Position numbers and translations under genes: made by a program. A stretch of DNA of 64,000 bases, from the IMG/VR virus record IMGVR_UViG_3300027770_002599, positions 43,802 through 107,801 of that record; one strand, written 5' to 3'. Origin of the DNA: a virus. Positions 8,528-17,092 of the stretch are shown in pieces. Each line of letters starts with the position of its first letter. Positions within the stretch are counted from its first letter, which is position 1. Below the pieces are notes generated by a model. The model was not told the origin of the DNA. It ran no database searches and saw only the letters and a program-made list of their open reading frames with translations.

Positions 8528-11500
8528 TTAACCTATAAGTGCAAGAGATTCATATGGATCACTATTAGAACCACCAATAAAACTACTTGTTCCTCTATTC
8601 ATAGGAACAGGAACAGGAATTAACTCTGGTTCTGGAAGTTCTACAATAATATCCTGCATTCCCATATTTTCATATCCAGCATAAGACTGAAGAACACTCA
8701 TCAATTGAGGTTTAGTTTTTGCTGCGTTGAGATACTCTAAAAGATTTGGTGCAAGAGAATCCAATCCTCTTGTAGTATCGGCATCAAAAACGAATTCTGG
8801 TCTTCCGTTCTCGGCAAGAGTTGCAAGAGTGGGTTTCAAAACTCTTCCGCCTTTTGCAAATGCAGTTTTACCTCCACTTAAAGGTATATTTGGTAATGGT
8901 GTTATTTGTGGTTTAGTAGGTGGTTTCGGGGGTGGTGTTAATTGAAATGCTCGCGGAATTGTATAAGGTGTTGTTAAAGGTACTGGTGGTTTTGGTTTTG
9001 CTCTTGGCGCTGCTGGTGGTGATGATGCTACTGGTGACGAAGGTGCTTGTGGTCTAGATGCTGCATTACTTGGAATTCTATAAAATTTTCCAGAACCTCC
9101 ATAAGTATTTTGATATTGTGATAGTGGAGCAATCCAGCTAAATTTTGCTCCACTAGATGAATTTGATATAATATTACCATCTGGTAGAACAACTCCAATA
9201 TGCTTTTGTCCATTTACAATATACAAATCTCCAGGCATTTGGTTTCCTGAAGCAATTCTTACATATCCAGAATTAATCATTGCAGATTCTGCATCCGGAA
9301 CATTATTAGAATTTCCCCAAGGAGGAGTTAATCCCGCTTTTGAAAACACCTTATTTACTGCCCAAACACATGCATTATTTCCACCATCAGGTCCAGAAGC
9401 AGTAGACATTCCCTTTAACGATTTTGCAGATTCTGCTAAATTAGATGCTACTGGACCAGAACCAGCTGGAGGTCTATAATTTCCATACTTGGCAAATAAT
9501 TTATTTCCAAATGCTGCTCTACGTGGAGATTCTATTGCATAATCTCCAGGTATTTCAAATTTCTTTAACCAAATATCAGATGCTTCTTGAAGACTCTTTG
9601 CGTTTTTAATTTCTTGCCATTGCCCTCTGTCTTGAGCTTCCCATTTTAAACCAACCAATTGTCCCTCTAATGTATTGGGATCCATACCTTTAGAACTAAT
9701 ATATGCAGAAACTTTTGGCCACCTAATCTGTTTATCCCACTGTGCGATACCATGATGTGTTATATTGTCTGCTTTTGGATCAAATCCACCTTCTTGTTGA
9801 AGATTTCCTGCAATACCTGCTGCTTGTTCTCCAGTCAATCCTTGAGATATCAAATAATGCATAGTTTTTTCTTCACCACTTGAACCAGAAAAATCTGCAG
9901 CACCTTCAACTCCAGGTTGTGATGGTGAAGAAGATGGGGTAGTTTTAATATCCTCTGCCCCCTTTAATCTCATTTCTTTCATCAAATCATTAATAATATC
10001 ATCAATTTTAGGAACAACTAAATTTTCAACTGAATTCTGCAACCATTTTGTTATATCTCCACCACCTAACATTGGTGAAACAGTAACTGGACCGCCAGAT
10101 GCAAATGCTGTACCACCTCTTGTAATTTCATTTGAACTTGCAAGACTTATCCAGTTACTTAATCCATTTCCTGCATTCATATAATCAGTTTTATCTGGTT
10201 TTTGTCCAAGAATTGCTTTAATTGGCAATCCAAATAAAGGAGCTAAGTCAGAACCTTCACTCATAGTTTTGAAGGATTTCTCCATATAACCAAGTGGATT
10301 TATTGATTTATTATCGCTATTCTCTGGGAATATTTTTGATATATTCTTTTTACCACCAATACTTGCACCAGGTTTTACTGGTGTTGACTTAACATTTAAG
10401 GTTCTTCTTGGTTTTTTTAATGTTCTTTTTATAGGACCACTTGTAGATTTTCCACCTCTTGTTATTCGTCCTCCCCCTGCCGCTTTTTGTTTTTCTCCAC
10501 CAGTCAATGAATCATAAAGCATTCCACCTGCAATATCACCAAGATATCCACCAAGAATCGTTCCTGCAAATGGAACTGGTATAAGAGTTCCAAGAGCAGC
10601 CCCAGCAGTAGAACCAACTGCTTTTGCTGCTGCTCTACCTATAGGTTCTTCTCCCATTGCAACATTAATTGCAAAATCAATTAATCCACCAATAACAGGA
10701 ACTCTTCCCAAACCTTTTGTTAGAAACTTTGCAGGACCCTTTCCCAAAAACTTTATTGCTGCTCTTTGTGGTGCCTTGGAAAGTCCCCTTTTCATAATAT
10801 TACCTTCTCCAGTTCCACCAAGAAGTCCTCTTTGAGGACCAAATCTTTCTGCAAGAGGTTTGAATTGTGATCTTACCCTGTTAAGAGCACCTTTTTGTGA
10901 TTTTCCATTTTTTAGATCATTTTCAAACATTCTGGCAGCATCATTGCCATAGGTTTTCTCAATTTTTTTTATTCTTTTATTTCTATCAAAATAATCTAAA
11001 TTTGAACCTTTACCGCTATTACCATTAGGTCTTGTGGGTTTAGTTCCTTTAGGACCCTTGCCCTTTCCAGTTGCAAGCATACCAAAAATAAGAGCACCAT
11101 TAATAAATGCAGTAAATGCTCCTTCAAATTTTTTAAACATCTTGAGGGCACCGTCACCCCCAATATCTTTGATAAACTTTTCAGTTTTATCAATTGCTTT
11201 ATATCCCCAATCAATAAAAGTTACTAATCCATCAAGTGCTTTTCCTCCCCAATCAAGAAGAAAATTAAATACTGGAGTTGCAAGTTTTATAAAACCTATA
11301 AGTTTTGGTAAATGCGGTATTAAATTATAAACAAAATACCCAATCAATGTTTTAAAAATAAAATTTTTAAGAAAACCCAAAAATCCAAGTCCTGGTATAG
11401 AAGGAACTTTAAATTTATTATCCTTATCTTTTTGTTTATTTTCTAATTTTTTTTCATTCTTATCACTAGTTTCCTCTTCTTTTTGTATTCTATTTTTTTC

Positions 11501-11719
11501 TGTTTGTTTCTTTTTGAATAATGTAGTACTAGCAAATATATCTCTAATACGTAAAACTTTTTTACCAATTGAATTTAAAATATTATTATCATTATCTTCA
11601 TTTTTATCTTCTACTGGAGATAATACTTTAGATGTATTAATTTTCGTCGTTTTTGGACGAATATTAATACTTACTTTTGGTTTTGATGATGGTAAAAGTT
11701 TATCTTTAGTAATTGCCAT
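8528..11719 (-). CDS. Tail tape-measure-like protein with tail lysozyme and NlpC/CHAP-like domains (1063 aa)
   Basis: The N-terminus is Lys-rich and charged, then has hydrophobic helices (about 110-160) and a Gly-zipper (about 355-400, rich in G/A). Residues about 640-760 form a phage tail-lysozyme domain: YLISQGLTGEQAAGIAGNLQQE, GIAQWD, and ESPRRAAFG near its end. Residues about 795-890 form a cysteine-peptidase-like fold with NNACVWAVN (Cys), PGDLYIVNG and KHIGVVLPDG (His). A tape-measure-type motif, FAKGGRV...LAENGRPEFVFD, is near 975-1010. It probably combines tail-core and cell-wall cutting roles during DNA injection. It is related to the next gene upstream. Exact T4 equivalence (gp29 or lysozyme half of gp5) is uncertain. 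Confidence 0.7.
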   Translation of the reverse strand: MAITKDKLLPSSKPKVSINIRPKTTKINTSKVLSPVEDKNEDNDNNILNSIGKKVLRIRDIFASTTLFKKKQTEKNRIQKEEETSDKNEKKLENKQKDKDNKFKVPSIPGLGFLGFLKNFIFKTLIGYFVYNLIPHLPKLIGFIKLATPVFNFLLDWGGKALDGLVTFIDWGYKAIDKTEKFIKDIGGDGALKMFKKFEGAFTAFINGALIFGMLATGKGKGPKGTKPTRPNGNSGKGSNLDYFDRNKRIKKIEKTYGNDAARMFENDLKNGKSQKGALNRVRSQFKPLAERFGPQRGLLGGTGEGNIMKRGLSKAPQRAAIKFLGKGPAKFLTKGLGRVPVIGGLIDFAINVAMGEEPIGRAAAKAVGSTAGAALGTLIPVPFAGTILGGYLGDIAGGMLYDSLTGGEKQKAAGGGRITRGGKSTSGPIKRTLKKPRRTLNVKSTPVKPGASIGGKKNISKIFPENSDNKSINPLGYMEKSFKTMSEGSDLAPLFGLPIKAILGQKPDKTDYMNAGNGLSNWISLASSNEITRGGTAFASGGPVTVSPMLGGGDITKWLQNSVENLVVPKIDDIINDLMKEMRLKGAEDIKTTPSSSPSQPGVEGAADFSGSSGEEKTMHYLISQGLTGEQAAGIAGNLQQEGGFDPKADNITHHGIAQWDKQIRWPKVSAYISSKGMDPNTLEGQLVGLKWEAQDRGQWQEIKNAKSLQEASDIWLKKFEIPGDYAIESPRRAAFGNKLFAKYGNYRPPAGSGPVASNLAESAKSLKGMSTASGPDGGNNACVWAVNKVFSKAGLTPPWGNSNNVPDAESAMINSGYVRIASGNQMPGDLYIVNGQKHIGVVLPDGNIISNSSSGAKFSWIAPLSQYQNTYGGSGKFYRIPSNAASRPQAPSSPVASSPPAAPRAKPKPPVPLTTPYTIPRAFQLTPPPKPPTKPQITPLPNIPLSGGKTAFAKGGRVLKPTLATLAENGRPEFVFDADTTRGLDSLAPNLLEYLNAAKTKPQLMSVLQSYAGYENMGMQDIIVELPEPELIPVPVPMNRGTSSFIGGSNSDPYESLALIG

Positions 11720-11723
11720 TGTT

Positions 11724-14378
11724 TTAATTTATTCCCAAAGTCTTTGCAGTTCTAGAATTACCATCAGGATGAATAGCACTAAAATTAGGAACAGATTGTG
11801 ATTTTGAACTTCCAGATGACGGTTTTGATTTTTTACTTGCAGGAATAACTATTACTCTTGGTTGTGATGAAATTGGAGGAGTAATTTGATTTACTGATGG
11901 ATTGAGTTTTGTAGGAGCAATTGTAGATTCTTCTGCTCTTACAGGTGGTGTAAATACTGAATTAACTACCGATCCTATTGTAGATTTTAAGGATCCAAAT
12001 AAATCTGGTTGTAATTGTGGTGCCTGTGATACCTGTTCTTTTAAATCAGATTTGGGTTTAGAAGAATATGCTTTTGCAACATCAGGATTTCTAAAATATA
12101 TTAATTGTTTTGTTCCTGGCCATCCTGCTTTAGACATTTCAGGAGTCATCAAATTAGTAAATGTTCCTCGACCCGAAGAATTATTTGCAATTCTACCATC
12201 TGGCATTACTATTCCAATATGCCCATATGGTTCAGGATCTCCAGTCCCACGCGGATCATTCCATATTACAATATCTCCAGGTTTTCTTTTATCTTCAGAA
12301 ACTTTGACAAAAGTTTTGTTCAATGACTTATAAATTTTTGGAACATTCTTTATATTATCAATACCTTTCCAAGGAAGTGTTAATCCTGCTCTATTATATA
12401 CCTCATTAATTGCTGGCGCACATCCATTACCAGGATCTTCACGATATCCCCATTGTTCTTTTTGCATTTGTGCTGCAGCTTTTACAAGAGGATCAACATA
12501 TCTGGAGGGTTTAAACTTGGGAACTGACGGACCATATTTTTCAGGTACTTTATTATCATTTTTATTAGAGAAAATATTTTTTATAACATTTGCACCTTGA
12601 TTAATTGCACTTGAAACTAAATTAATTGGTGTAGTATTTTGATTTGTCAAAGGTGAAAATGGAGGGTCTCCAATCAATCCACCACCAGCAGCATAAGTGT
12701 TTCCTTTAATAATTCTTGGGCGATTCGTTCCTCCACCCATAGCATTCATTGTTTCTAAAGTATTGACACCGAACAGCTGGGTCGCACCAGGAGACATCAC
12801 AAACTCACCATCGGAAAGCATAGCAGGAATTTTATCAATTCCAGATTCTCCAGATACTTTCCCATCATTATCAAAAAATTGCCTTACCTTATGTAATCCA
12901 CCGCCTATCAGACCAGCCATTTGACCGGCACCAAAACTTCCTGCCTCAATTGTTGAGGTTATTATACCTTCTTTAGTTTGTTGTTCTTTTGATTTTTGAG
13001 TTGGTTTTGATTGATCTTCTTTACCAAAAAGTTGTTCTCTTCTATCTTTCTTCTGATTTATTTCATTTATTCCAACACCAGTCATTACTGCAGCACCAGC
13101 AATTATACCAGCGGCAAGTGGATTTGCTGCAGCAAATTGTGCAATACCACGAATTAATATACCACTAATAGTTCTAATAAATCCACCAAGAGTGGTTCCA
13201 AATAAGAAATATGCACTCAAAAGTGCAGGCCAATAATCTTTAAAAAATCTCAAAACAGACTTGAGTTTATCTTGATTTTCTTTTTTTCCAATCCAGTCTA
13301 TTAAATTATAAATTACTTTACCAATAAGCATAGATACAAAGAAATCAATAATCTTATCCAATATTGACTTAACTGGCGAAAGAAGTTTTTGTGCAATCTT
13401 TTGAACTGCACCAAATCTTTTTTCCATTCCTTCTTCAATGCCTTTTCTTTTATTTGCCTCTTTCTTCTTTCTCTCGTTTTCTGCATTCTTTCTATCTTGC
13501 TTATCTTGATCAACAATGCTTTTTAAAATATTATCAAGTGCTTTTTGAATATCCTTAATAGGACCTTTCTTTTCTTCTGATTTTTTTATATCAGGAACTT
13601 CTGATGTTCCTTTTAATAAAAAATTATTTTTTATTAAATTTGATGGTCTTGTAATTCTTACATTATCTACTGTTATTTTTTTCCTTTCTACTTTAAATCT
13701 ACCTACTTTATCTTTAACTCTTTCAAACTCATCTTGAATTAAAATTTGCTCTTCTGGATGAAGGTTAGATTTTCCTGTAGAAATTAAAACAGATTGTTCT
13801 TTTAAAAGACTTTTATACGTTCCATAATCAATATCAACTACATCATCTAATCCAAGAATACGAAGAATTCTTTCATCAATCTTCTCCGTAATCAGATCTG
13901 CTTCATTAACTCCTCCTGTAGGAACTAATGCAGATTTTGAAGGTTCTTTTGTTGCAGTAGCAGTAGCAGTAGCAGTAGATTTTGCTTTTGCTTTTGCTTT
14001 TTGTATTTCCCTTTCTTTTTGTATTTCCTTTAATCTAGACTCTATTGCGACATCTTCAATTTTTTTATCTGCCTGTTTACGAAATGGTTTTTCAAGATAT
14101 TCATCCACCAACCACTTCTGATACTTTTCATATCTTTCAATAAATTCAGCACTATTAGCAGAATAATTAAATATTGGAAAACCTCTTGGATCCTTTTTTA
14201 GATTCTCAATTAATCTATCAGAATCTGCGTCACCAAGATTGACAGTAGAATATTTTCCGGCACCAGTCAGTTGGTCTTTAAGTTGTGACCAAACTTTTTC
14301 AGGATCACGCGGGTTACCCCAAGACATTTCGGGGTTTAATACTCCTTCTGGTGGTTGTGGAAGATTATTCACATCCAT
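11724..14378 (-). CDS. Tail tape-measure-like protein with C-terminal peptidase-like domain (884 aa)
   Basis: The N-terminal third is charged and helical, including an Ala/Lys/Thr microsatellite region (about 128-145). Hydrophobic helices near 330-435 (FFVSMLIGKVIYNLIDW; Ala-rich AAANPLAAG) resemble membrane-crossing parts of tape measures. IDKIPAMLSDGEFVMSPGA near 520 is the classic tape-measure motif. Residues about 650-770 carry a Cys/His peptidase-like fold: NGCAPAINEVYNRAGL, PGDIVIWND, GHIGIVMPDGRIANNSS. The same layout occurs in the 1063-residue neighbour, so the two are probably paralogues. The ATG overlaps the stop of the small chaperone ORF (TAATG). Confidence 0.7.
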   Translation of the reverse strand: MDVNNLPQPPEGVLNPEMSWGNPRDPEKVWSQLKDQLTGAGKYSTVNLGDADSDRLIENLKKDPRGFPIFNYSANSAEFIERYEKYQKWLVDEYLEKPFRKQADKKIEDVAIESRLKEIQKEREIQKAKAKAKSTATATATATKEPSKSALVPTGGVNEADLITEKIDERILRILGLDDVVDIDYGTYKSLLKEQSVLISTGKSNLHPEEQILIQDEFERVKDKVGRFKVERKKITVDNVRITRPSNLIKNNFLLKGTSEVPDIKKSEEKKGPIKDIQKALDNILKSIVDQDKQDRKNAENERKKKEANKRKGIEEGMEKRFGAVQKIAQKLLSPVKSILDKIIDFFVSMLIGKVIYNLIDWIGKKENQDKLKSVLRFFKDYWPALLSAYFLFGTTLGGFIRTISGILIRGIAQFAAANPLAAGIIAGAAVMTGVGINEINQKKDRREQLFGKEDQSKPTQKSKEQQTKEGIITSTIEAGSFGAGQMAGLIGGGLHKVRQFFDNDGKVSGESGIDKIPAMLSDGEFVMSPGATQLFGVNTLETMNAMGGGTNRPRIIKGNTYAAGGGLIGDPPFSPLTNQNTTPINLVSSAINQGANVIKNIFSNKNDNKVPEKYGPSVPKFKPSRYVDPLVKAAAQMQKEQWGYREDPGNGCAPAINEVYNRAGLTLPWKGIDNIKNVPKIYKSLNKTFVKVSEDKRKPGDIVIWNDPRGTGDPEPYGHIGIVMPDGRIANNSSGRGTFTNLMTPEMSKAGWPGTKQLIYFRNPDVAKAYSSKPKSDLKEQVSQAPQLQPDLFGSLKSTIGSVVNSVFTPPVRAEESTIAPTKLNPSVNQITPPISSQPRVIVIPASKKSKPSSGSSKSQSVPNFSAIHPDGNSRTAKTLGIN
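13944..13996. repeat. Microsatellite in tape-measure gene
   Basis: GCAGTA repeated four times, followed by GCTTTT repeats. It encodes Thr-Ala and Lys-Ala alternation in the N-terminal helical part of the 884-residue protein. Replication slippage here would change protein length in frame. Confidence 0.7.
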
Positions 14379-14545
14379 TAATTTTGCCTTTGCTGCTGTT
14401 TAAGTTTTTCTTCTTCTAAATGCTGTTTTAAGAGTTCAACATAAATATCCCTCTCCCATGGCATCATATTTTCAATCTCTGTTAATGAATATTTATGATA
14501 CTGCATCAAGGCAAAATTAAGTCTAAAATAATTTTCCAGATCCAT
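14378..14545 (-). CDS. Tail assembly chaperone C-terminal ORF (gp51-like), reached by -1 frameshift or own ATG
   Basis: 55 codons, MDLENYF... to ...QQQRQN. It contains EIENMMPWERDIYVELL, the Pro-Trp-Glu signature of the short C-terminal parts of myovirus tail assembly chaperones. The reading frame is open upstream of the ATG and joins gp26 in the -1 frame at a T TTT TTC heptamer (14563-14569). A frameshift product would therefore be gp26 residues 1-238, six linker residues, then this ORF (299 residues). The stop overlaps the ATG of the tape-measure gene. Such chaperones usually precede tape-measure genes, as here. Confidence 0.75.
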   Translation of the reverse strand: MDLENYFRLNFALMQYHKYSLTEIENMMPWERDIYVELLKQHLEEEKLKQQQRQN

Positions 14546-14556
14546 ATGGATCAGGG

Positions 14557-15276
14557 CTATGCGAAAAAACTTGATAACCCTTCTAAAGTAACTTCGTTTT
14601 CTACTTCTGTTTTTGGATTGATCACAATCAATTTATGAGAAAGTTTTGGCATAGTCTCAAAAAATTCTTCAATTTTCTTAAATTGTGATGAATTCATTTG
14701 ATCCAAAAATTCAATCATTTCTTTTTTAGTTACGTCAGAAGATGACCAAACTTCTTCCTCCGTATAAATTTTATCCACACAAGATGCAATCAATTCAAAT
14801 GATTGATCCATAGAGTTTTGATTTTTAAAATCAAAATTTGCTTTAATAAACTGATCCAATGATGGATATTTCATTTCCATCATAACACTATCATCTATTT
14901 TTATTTTATTTGTATGTTCTTCATTCTTACAAACTTTAATTGAATCAACATCAATTTTTACTAATACAGTTGTCTCGCCATCATCGGGACAAATCACATT
15001 AACTTCAATTTCTTCTCCAACAGATTTACCACGAATATTTAAAAACAGAAACTCAATATCAAATGTGGGAAGTGTTTCTACTTTAATATTTTTTGTAAAA
15101 ATGCAATTTTTGATAACATTTTTAATTGCATTTGTAATTTGTTTTGTATCTTCACTTTCCAATGCAATCAACAATACCTTTTCCTCTTTAACAAGAAATG
15201 GACGGTATTTAATCAGTTCTCCTGTTGATGGAAGTTCCAACTCATATGTTGGTGTAGAAATTTTTGGTAAAGGCAT
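14557..15276 (-). CDS. 26: gp26 baseplate hub / tail assembly chaperone
   Basis: 239 residues beginning with a short linker and then YELELPSTGELIKYRPFLVKEE (positions about 11-32), the clearest signature of T4 gp26. The rest is a compact alpha/beta protein rich in Glu/Lys, with SLDQFIKANFDF and a C-terminal EGLSSFFA. gp26 acts in hub assembly in T4. Its position before a -1 frame ORF and the tape measure fits a tail assembly chaperone. A late promoter CATAAATA lies at 15303-15310. The stop sits six bases after a slippery heptamer. Confidence 0.88.
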   Translation of the reverse strand: MPLPKISTPTYELELPSTGELIKYRPFLVKEEKVLLIALESEDTKQITNAIKNVIKNCIFTKNIKVETLPTFDIEFLFLNIRGKSVGEEIEVNVICPDDGETTVLVKIDVDSIKVCKNEEHTNKIKIDDSVMMEMKYPSLDQFIKANFDFKNQNSMDQSFELIASCVDKIYTEEEVWSSSDVTKKEMIEFLDQMNSSQFKKIEEFFETMPKLSHKLIVINPKTEVENEVTLEGLSSFFA

Positions 15277-15302
15277 AATGTCCTATAAAATTCAGGTATG
15301 GT

Positions 15303-15310
15303 TATTTATG
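15303..15310 (-). promoter_or_regulatory. Late promoter (CATAAATA) before gp26
   Basis: CATAAATA overlaps the stop of gp54 and is about 27 bp from the gp26 ATG. It fits T4-type late promoter spacing. Confidence 0.7.
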
Positions 15311-16136
15311 CGCGAGCACCAAGATTAAAATTTGGAAAATTATTAGCAGGGTTTACAAATGTTGTTGGTGTTTGTATATCTGAAGTTCCAAAATTATTAC
15401 CAACAGGACCAGAAACATATCCTTTTGGTGTTGGTATATTAGGATCAGTTCCCCAATCAGTTCCAAACTGAGGATCAGTAGAACCTGTTTGATTATTAAT
15501 TTTTTCTTGAGTTATAGTATCACTACCAAGAACATATCTTATATAAGTAAAAGAAACAGTACATTTTAATAAAGATGAACTGTCATATGATACTGGCATA
15601 GATATGATACTAATTGGATATGCATTAATAAATCTATAACTCAAAGATTTTCCGGCATAGTCTTTTTCAAATTTTTTGATATATATTGCCGATGTAATAT
15701 AATCATCTGGATAATGCATTCTATAATAATAATTTCCGGTATCCAATCCTTGAGATATTTGCTCATTCGTAATATATCCCAACCAATTTTCAAAAAAATA
15801 AATGATTGAATAATCGTGATCTACATAAAAAGTAAAATCCGCACGATCATCATATAATCTTCTGTATGCAAATCTTTGAGTTACACCAGTATAATCACTA
15901 TTATTCTCGTGAGTTGCCAATGATGATCCAGGAAGAGATGCCTCACAACAAGATAATGAAATGAGTTCAGAATTATATTCTTTACCTAAACCAGCCTCAG
16001 CACGTTGCTTTACCCACTTTTCTACCTCCTTTGGTGGATTAAACCAACATTGAAACTGTGAAGTAAGTGCAGGATTTAATAGTTTTGATTTAATATCAGA
16101 AACACTAACTCTTTTAGCAGATGGTGTTGAGGGCAT
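15306..16136 (-). CDS. 54: gp54-like baseplate tail-tube initiator
   Basis: 276 residues with NPALTSQFQCWFNPP near 18-32, LSCCEASLPGSSL near 62-75 and YTGVTQRFAYRRLYDD near 83-98. These are features of the tail-tube/tube-initiator fold shared by T4 gp19, gp48 and gp54. The C-terminal 50 residues are Pro/Asn/Gly-rich and probably flexible. In T4, gp54 caps the baseplate hub and starts tube polymerisation. It is divergently placed from gp4 with 48 bp between starts. The gp54 rather than tube call follows from its usual place next to gp26/gp4/gp53 in cyanophages. Confidence 0.75.
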   Translation of the reverse strand: MPSTPSAKRVSVSDIKSKLLNPALTSQFQCWFNPPKEVEKWVKQRAEAGLGKEYNSELISLSCCEASLPGSSLATHENNSDYTGVTQRFAYRRLYDDRADFTFYVDHDYSIIYFFENWLGYITNEQISQGLDTGNYYYRMHYPDDYITSAIYIKKFEKDYAGKSLSYRFINAYPISIISMPVSYDSSSLLKCTVSFTYIRYVLGSDTITQEKINNQTGSTDPQFGTDWGTDPNIPTPKGYVSGPVGNNFGTSDIQTPTTFVNPANNFPNFNLGARA

Positions 16137-16184
16137 CTAAATAAATTTGACATTATATATTATGTATTAGACATAAGATTAAAA

Positions 16185-16637
16185 ATGCCTCGTGATTCAA
16201 AATACAATCAAGGTAGATTTCACCCACAAAATCCACAAAAATATAAGGGAAATGTAAATAACATAATTTACAGAAGTTCTTGGGAATTGAAATTTATGAA
16301 ATGGTGTGATTTAAGTGAAAATATTTTAGAGTATGGTTCTGAAGAATTTTGGATACCATATCTTTCTCCAGTTGATAATCGTGTTCACAGGTATTTTCCA
16401 GATTTTATTATCAAAGTGAAAGAAAATTCTGGGCAAATCAAAACTTATATTGTTGAAGTTAAACCAGAAAAACAAACAGTACCACCAAAACAAAGGTCAA
16501 GAGTGACTAAATCATATCTATATGAAGCACAAACCTATGCAGTAAATCAAGCAAAGTGGGAAGCAGCAAAGGAATGGTGTGCTGACAGAATGTTAAATTT
16601 TATGATTATAACAGAAAAAGAATTAGGTATCAAATGA
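16185..16637 (+). CDS. 4: gp4 head completion protein
   Basis: 150 residues, the same length as T4 gp4. The signatures are unmistakable: YNQGRFHPQNPQKYKG at the N-terminus, NIIYRSSWELKFMKWCD, EEFWIPYLSPVDNRVHRYFPDF and TYIVEVKP. The central E...D...E-K pattern is that of a restriction-endonuclease-like fold. In T4, gp4 (gp50) acts late in head completion before tail joining. It heads the only multi-gene plus-strand block. Its stop overlaps the next start (ATGATGG). Confidence 0.92.
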   Translation: MPRDSKYNQGRFHPQNPQKYKGNVNNIIYRSSWELKFMKWCDLSENILEYGSEEFWIPYLSPVDNRVHRYFPDFIIKVKENSGQIKTYIVEVKPEKQTVPPKQRSRVTKSYLYEAQTYAVNQAKWEAAKEWCADRMLNFMIITEKELGIK

Positions 16638-17017
16638 TGGAAAAAGGTTTCGGTCAACATATTAAAAAAACATCAGAGAGGGTTAAACTTCTAAAAAGAA
16701 ATATTACAAATATTAGAAATCCTGAAGATATTATGATGGAAATTATAAGATTATTTCCAGATACTGAACTTATTCCTCAAGTAGGAAAATATTATACATT
16801 CATTTATAATGCTAAGACACCAAAACTTAGATATGATCAACATCCTTTAATCGCAACGGTTGCAGTTGAAAGATGGGGATTTAAAGGAATTAATTATCAC
16901 TGGGGAACAATTCGTAGTTATACCTGGAATGAAGTAGTTGGTAAATTGCATATTGTTGAACCAGAAGAAGTTAAAGATCTTCGTAAAATACGTTATGCAA
17001 AATTCCTCACTAAATAA
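16634..17017 (+). CDS. Conserved small protein between gp4 and gp48 (127 aa)
   Basis: No function recognised. The core reads YYTFIYNAKTPKLRYDQHPL (about 51-70), then GINYHWGTIRSYTW. This resembles a short family in tailed phages that sits among head or baseplate genes. Codons overlap the gp4 stop, so translation is coupled. It is basic and lacks membrane segments. A structural or assembly role is inferred from place only. Confidence 0.75.
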   Translation: MMEKGFGQHIKKTSERVKLLKRNITNIRNPEDIMMEIIRLFPDTELIPQVGKYYTFIYNAKTPKLRYDQHPLIATVAVERWGFKGINYHWGTIRSYTWNEVVGKLHIVEPEEVKDLRKIRYAKFLTK

Positions 17018-17092
17018 CTAAAAAGTATATTCAATGTTTAGAATAGTAGGAAAATATATTTTAAACATCTTCTCTAATAGAGAGGTAACCTG

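Noticed and set aside
11034-11330. Plus-strand ORF of 98 codons
   Set aside because: It mirrors the codons of the tape-measure-like gene on the other strand and has no ribosome site or family pattern. The same applies to other long antisense ORFs, for example at 23085-23399 and 39662-40006.
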